From contig JADNRV010000549.1 of the NCBI GenBank assembly GCA_015499995.1, positions 1-25,302 on the forward strand: a stretch of 25,302 nucleotides of DNA, given 5' to 3'. Positions 22,599 through 25,302 of this stretch are shown piece after piece. The notes beneath the pieces are model-generated. The model was not told where the DNA came from. It made no database searches and saw nothing but the letters and a program-made list of their open reading frames with translations. The number at the start of each line of letters is the position of its first letter. Position 1 is the stretch's first letter. Position numbers and translations under genes: made by a program. The stretch is from Flammula alnicola (taxonomy: Eukaryota; Basidiomycota; Agaricomycetes; Agaricales; Strophariaceae).

Positions 22599-23700
22599 TT
22601 AGGGTATACCAGCATGAGCTGGGTTGTTATCCATCCTCATTTTCTTGGGGGCCCGGCTTATGTCTGGGTACTCCAGAGGCCTTTTTAGGTCAACATCGTC
22701 GTTGAGGTGCATATCGACTTCGCGGATGTCGTGCACATCATTCCCAGTGGAAGGCGTCGGCACCATTCTGGAGGAAGGAGGGGAAACTGAGCGGGGAGAG
22801 TCTGCAGTTGCGCCTTTGGAGGTCGACGGCCGCCGCGCCTTCTTCTGAGAGCCATTGGAACCACCAGAGTCGTGCACATAGTTGCAGTCCAATTGCCTGC
22901 GAGCGCAGCTAGCGCAAGCAGGATGAGCTCCATCACACTTTGTCTTACGGGCTGTATGGGGAAAAAAGTCAGGGGGTTAAAATCGAACTGGAGCTGAATT
23001 AGAACATACCCCGACAAAAGTTACAAGCAACGACTTTTGGGCCAGAGCTAGTGGATTGACGAGAGTTTTTTCCGGGAACGGTGGCTGCCCGTTTCCGTTG
23101 AGCAGCTTGTAAATCAGAGGCTGGGCGAATGGGAGGCAGGGTTGGCGCGGACATCGGTGCAGGGGTGGGCGGTGAGGGTTCCGTCAACGGGAGGGTCGCA
23201 ATATGGGGGACATCGTTGTCAGGGAAGTAGTTGCGGGAGCTTCCATAACCGAGCCCGATTCGAGCTTTGGACGAGAGGAAGACCCTGCTGAGGAATCGTC
23301 TCTGCGTTCGCTCATAGCGGACATAGATGGTAGAGAGGGTGGATATACCTCGTGTTGCTGCCGCCCTACATTAGAGCTCCTGCGGGACGGAGGCTGGGAT
23401 GGAATTTCAGGCGAGACAGAAGGCTCATCTGCCTCTGGAGATCTATCATCGCCGCTTTCGCTGCCACTCTCGTCGCCTTTTCGTAGTCTTTGAGTCCCAC
23501 GTCGTTTGTTTTGGGGCATATAATCGCAAGGATTGTTACGCTTTGAACATTGGCCGCATGTGGGGCGGCCGCCATCGCATTTGAGTTTCCTCGCTGAAAA
23601 CAACGTGAGAAATAAGGCTACTTGGGACAGAAGAAATGGCCAGCTTACAGCGACAGAAGTTGCAAGCAACAGTTATCTTTTTTAGTACGTTGTTTCGCCC
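22599..23700 (-). CDS. Regulator with two Zn(II)2Cys6 clusters, two frame discrepancies
   Basis: Probable nuclear DNA-binding regulator. Exons in transcript order: 23700-23649, 23593-23010 and 22951-22599. Cluster 1 runs from VACNFCR across the first intron into SRKLKCDGGRPTCGQCSKR. Cluster 2 runs from VVACNFCR across the second intron into ARKTKCDGAHPACASCARR. Both fit C-x2-C-x6-C-x6-C-x2-C-x6-C, and both are cut by an intron after the same codon (phase 1), so one arose from the other. Linkers are Ser/Pro-rich and disordered. The frame breaks twice by one base: at the A6 run (23678-23683), before cluster 1, and at a G3 run (23254-23256). Correcting each run by one base gives continuous sensible protein. 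The true start is upstream, in the exon 23756-24050 shared with septin-like gene 2, for example the ATG at 23943-23945. Target genes are unknown. Confidence 0.75.
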
Positions 23701-23747
23701 CTGAAGGAAAGATCGAGTTAATCAACGAACCGAATCACCACAGATCG

Positions 23748-25302
23748 TCACTTACTAGGCGCATTAACTCTACTGCCGCTAGTGGTAGGGGTAGGATCTG
23801 GCATTGGACGAGGAGCAGACGAGTTGCGAACATCACCAGGATACACATCACGATGCTGAACAGCAATAGGATGGCGATGGGTAGTAGGAGGCGGTGCGGT
23901 ATCGATGGCTAAGATAGGTCTAGATGGGTGGGACATAGGAGGCATGTGAGAGATGTGAGAGATAGAATGACGGGGAGAAGGACGGTTGTGGTGGGTGTAA
24001 TCAACCCGGAACTTTTCGAATAGATACACTTGTGTATAGCGTTGTAGAGTCTATCAAAAAAGATTATCAGAGATGATCAAGCGACCTGGAAGCAAGATTG
24101 ACACTTACTTCCATGTGGTGAAAGATGGCAGTACGGAGCGATACGAAGTCGCTGTGGTTGGAGTCCAAGACGTCCAAAGTGCCCCATCGGTAGGAGCGCA
24201 CAAACTTTCCTCGAGGAAAGTGAGAAGATAATGAATAATGGGTAGAAGGAGTGTACTGCTGCACCAGCTCATGTCGCGAGGGCAGCCTTCTGGAGACGCC
24301 GTCGCTATGAGAGTACATGTCTGGAGAAATAAGTGCATATGGTAACCGGAGCAAAGGCGGCGAGGTGGGCGAAGTAGGCGGTGTGTTCAGATTGGAGGAC
24401 GACGCTCCGTTGGGCCCATGGCCATACCCATTAGATGAATCCGGCCTATTAGCCGAAGAGTGGTCGTCTTGGGCATGCGCCAAGGGAGGGTCCGTGTCGA
24501 AGATGCCAAATCCTATACCGGCGTCCGCCAGGTCCCTGCGAATGGCGAGTTTGACAGCCGCCAATCGATCGTTCGATAAGATATCAGCTCGGGCTACCAC
24601 AGGGAGGACATTGACACGTCCCGAGAGACGGCGAATAGCCGTAATGTCTGCCTGTGGCAGGCTTGGCCTGGCGAGCAGGGGGTTCGTGGTAACGGGCGGC
24701 TCAAGGATGACCGGTTCGTGATCTGGCTGGGAGAAGCTGTTGGTACGGGTTCGGGGAATGAGCGGGGCAGGCGGCCCCGGAACTGACGGCGGTAGGATTT
24801 GGTCCGGGTCCAAAAAGTAGATGCACCTAGAATATGATGGAAAGCAGGGTAAAGCATATGAGCGGTCGGCCTTCTAAATAAATGACTTGACTTAGGGGCG
24901 ACGTACAAGTGGACGTAGCGGTCGCCGCTCTTTGCTTTCCACTCCTGCGGGTAGAAGAGAGGATACGTTAGCATGGGGGTGGGGGCGGATTGAAATTAAT
25001 AGGCGCCTTACATCTTCAATTCCTTCAGCAAACCTGGAATCAATATGGCGGACGGTCTCGCTGAGCAGGCGCTCCGCCGCAACCTCGTCTCTAAAGTCCA
25101 AGGAAGGTGTGTCGATGAGAGTAAGCCCAAGAGTCTGCTGCTGTCCGTTTCCGTCAAGGTCGAGGTTGATGTCAAGGGATGCAGCCCGTATGTACGACGT
25201 GTGGCCGCTGCAACCTTGGACGAATTTAGCGACAGACGCAAGCTGGTCCTTAGTGGTCCTCGGTGAGATTACGCTGGTGTCGAGGAGGAGGCGGAGGAAA
25301 GG
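23748..25302 (-). CDS. Septin-like GTPase 2, 5'-partial, runs into the Zn2Cys6 regulator
   Basis: Paralogue of the septin-like gene at 20005-22146. Exons in transcript order: from the window edge 25302-25012, 24944-24907, 24826-24109 and 24050-23756. The P-loop lies just outside; the window starts at LRLLLDTSV. G3 reads IDTPSLDF, with Ser in place of the usual Gly, and the G4 region reads VVARAD. Other shared parts: YVHLCIYFLDPDQ, RLSGRVNVLPV, DLADAGIGFGIF and YRWGTLDVLDSNHSDF. Three intron positions are shared with the paralogue. The final exon encodes a septin tail (QVYLFEKFRVDY) and continues in frame through a Pro/His/Ser-rich stretch. If the intron at 23755-23701 is kept, it ends NAPSK-stop at 23748; if spliced, it leads to the Zn2Cys6 exon. 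Confidence 0.78.
23756..24050 (-). other. Shared exon linking septin tail and Zn2Cys6 N-terminus
   Basis: One 295-nt exon with clean borders: acceptor TTTTTTGATAG before 24050 and donor GTAAGTGACG after 23756. Its first part encodes TLQRYTQVYLFEKFRVDY, aligning with the LLKTHTKEVLYEKYRTEKL tail of septin-like GTPase 1. The rest encodes PPMSHPSRPILAID and a Pro/Thr-rich linker ending SGSRVNAP. Splicing in phase 1 leads to RAKQRTKK, the usual basic flank of a Zn2Cys6 cluster. No stop separates the two parts. Confidence 0.6.

Overview
This window is nuclear DNA of a filamentous basidiomycete, most likely an Agaricomycete. Genes are broken by many short introns (about 45-65 nt, GT..AG, some with CTAAC-type branch sites). 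It holds families typical of these fungi: a DUF6534-type seven-helix membrane protein, Zn(II)2Cys6 regulators, septin-type GTPases and the eukaryotic THI4 thiazole synthase. No bacterial, organellar or CRISPR features were seen.

Layout. (1) 1-1106 (+): 3' part of a DAHP synthase, the first enzyme of the shikimate pathway; its 5' end lies outside the window. (2) 1326-9548 (-): an expanded family of metallo-beta-lactamase-fold hydrolases with two intact intronless genes (2433-3329 and 8655-9548) and two decayed copies (about 1326-2030 and 5000-5881). Among them lie a possible DAHP-synthase relic (2185-2325), a non-coding element with long inverted arms (about 3950-4660) and a DUF6534-type gene made of very small exons (6302-8195). 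(3) 9549-11566: gene-poor, with a possible remnant of a membrane-protein gene. (4) 11567-16249: a housekeeping block with an AidB-like acyl-CoA dehydrogenase (+), the proteasome assembly chaperone Nas2/PSMD9 (-) and thiamine thiazole synthase THI4 (-). (5) 16250-18144: about 1.9 kb with no convincing gene. (6) 18145-19289 (+): chorismate mutase ARO7. (7) 20005-25302 (-): two tandem paralogous septin-like GTPases flanking a regulator with two Zn2Cys6 clusters.

The most unusual part is the right end. The last exon of the second septin-like gene continues in the same frame, without a stop, into a Pro/Ser-rich segment whose next splice leads to the first Zn2Cys6 cluster. This looks like a septin-Zn2Cys6 fusion, or two genes sharing one exon. 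The cluster-coding part carries two single-base frame discrepancies, both at homopolymer runs. DAHP synthase and chorismate mutase are two control points of aromatic amino-acid synthesis and sit about 17 kb apart, but unrelated genes separate them, so nothing shows co-regulation.

Exon models were built by hand from reading frame, splice consensus and remembered family motifs. No alignment or database search was run.
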